This document shows, piece after piece, positions 63,786-64,000 of a stretch of 64,000 nucleotides of DNA. Position 1 is the stretch's first letter. Each line of letters begins with the position of its first letter. The notes below the pieces were generated by a model, which was not told where the DNA came from, searched no databases, and was given only the letters and a program-made list of their open reading frames with translations. The translations under genes were made by a program, and so were the position numbers. Source of the stretch: CAVZAB01 sp963773155 (GTDB taxonomy: Bacteria > Pseudomonadota > Alphaproteobacteria > Rhizobiales > Beijerinckiaceae); NCBI GenBank assembly GCA_963773155.1, contig CAVZAB010000010.1, forward strand, positions 1 to 64,000. Direction: 5' to 3'.

Positions 63786-64000
63786 ATGAAACAAGCCCCT
63801 TTATTGTACAAGGAATCGGCCGAGCGAAAGAAACCTGAACAGCGCGTCTCCTTGGCAAAAGCCGTAGCCTGGATCGATCGAAATGTGCAGGCCCTCGCGG
63901 CCGAGGATCTGCCGCTCCAGCAGGCATATGGCCGGATCCTCGCCCGGAATGTCCGATCGGCGCTCGACGTGCCGGCTTCAGCCAGAGCTTCGATCGATGG
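63786..64000 (+). CDS. moeA: MoeA-like molybdopterin molybdotransferase, 5' part
   Basis: The window ends inside this gene; 71 codons are seen. SLAKAVAWIDRNV, PLQQAYGRILARNV and DVPASARASIDG match the MoeA N-terminal domain, with ASIDG in place of the usual AMDG. AAAGGA precedes the ATG. MoeA inserts molybdenum into molybdopterin. A related MoeA-like protein is possible, as only the N-terminus is seen. Confidence 0.75.
   Translation, partial: MKQAPLLYKESAERKKPEQRVSLAKAVAWIDRNVQALAAEDLPLQQAYGRILARNVRSALDVPASARASID

Overview
The window is a GC-rich chromosomal segment of an alphaproteobacterium, most likely Hyphomicrobiales (Rhizobiales). The marks are an Irr-type iron control element upstream of a SUF operon, an aapJQMP general amino-acid ABC operon, the mitochondrial-type complex I accessory subunits NDUFA12 and NDUFS4, a DUF2155 protein, a tandem cold-shock-domain protein, a B12-dependent ribonucleotide reductase and an RNase E with an acidic insertion in its S1 domain. 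Placement below order is inference; a Beijerinckiaceae/Methylocystaceae-like relative would fit. There is no insertion sequence, integrase, prophage or CRISPR array. Almost everything is core genome.

Layout. 1-2.5 kb: 3' part of a copper-ligand-poor multicopper oxidase and the NAD(P)HX repair enzyme Nnr. 2.6-4.6 kb: glnB-glnA behind a -24/-12 sigma-54 promoter, closed by a strong terminator. 4.7-9.4 kb: parE, cytochrome b561, a small membrane protein and a DEAD-box helicase. 9.4-17.2 kb: the Fe-S cluster assembly block (sufA, sufT, sufS, sufD, sufC, sufB, a second cysteine desulfurase), with an opposite-strand glycosyltransferase inside it and an Irr box at its head. 17.3-25.2 kb: an alpha/beta hydrolase, tyrS, a giant AsmA-like protein, bcp and an M23 endopeptidase. 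25.2-36.3 kb: prfB with its programmed frameshift, PBP1A, a peptidoglycan amidase, rne, an M48 protease and a DsbA-like oxidoreductase. 36.4-39.5 kb: aroQ, accB, accC, aat. 39.5-45.1 kb: DUF2155, NDUFA12, nrdJ. 45.1-49.4 kb: aapJQMP. 49.6-54.6 kb: metC, a three-gene lipid-linked sugar transfer cluster and an outer-membrane barrel. 54.8-57.1 kb: tRNA-Arg, NDUFS4, tRNA-Pro, tandem cold-shock protein, sirtuin. 57.2-64 kb: small membrane or secreted proteins, an AraC regulator, a PerM-like transporter with a YqjE/YqjD-like pair, a second barrel, a VOC protein and the start of a MoeA-like gene.

The most striking global property is damage to reading frames. Nine genes carry 13 single-base frameshifts, and every one I could resolve is a +1 insertion, mostly a duplicated neighbouring base. 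Two further genes or sites carry in-frame C-to-T stops (parE, sufS). Several victims are normally essential (parE, accC, mrcA, aroQ), so insertion-type sequencing error is the likeliest cause and I annotate them as disrupted CDSs over their full extent. The +1 shift in prfB is different: it has the canonical programmed signal.

I did not find a clearly new multi-gene system. The best candidates for novelty are the compact glycolipid cluster at 51-54 kb, a cysteine-containing secreted orphan at 57.6 kb, the Rossmann-like tail on the PerM transporter, the NDUFS4 gene packed between two tRNA genes, and several uncharacterised palindromes.
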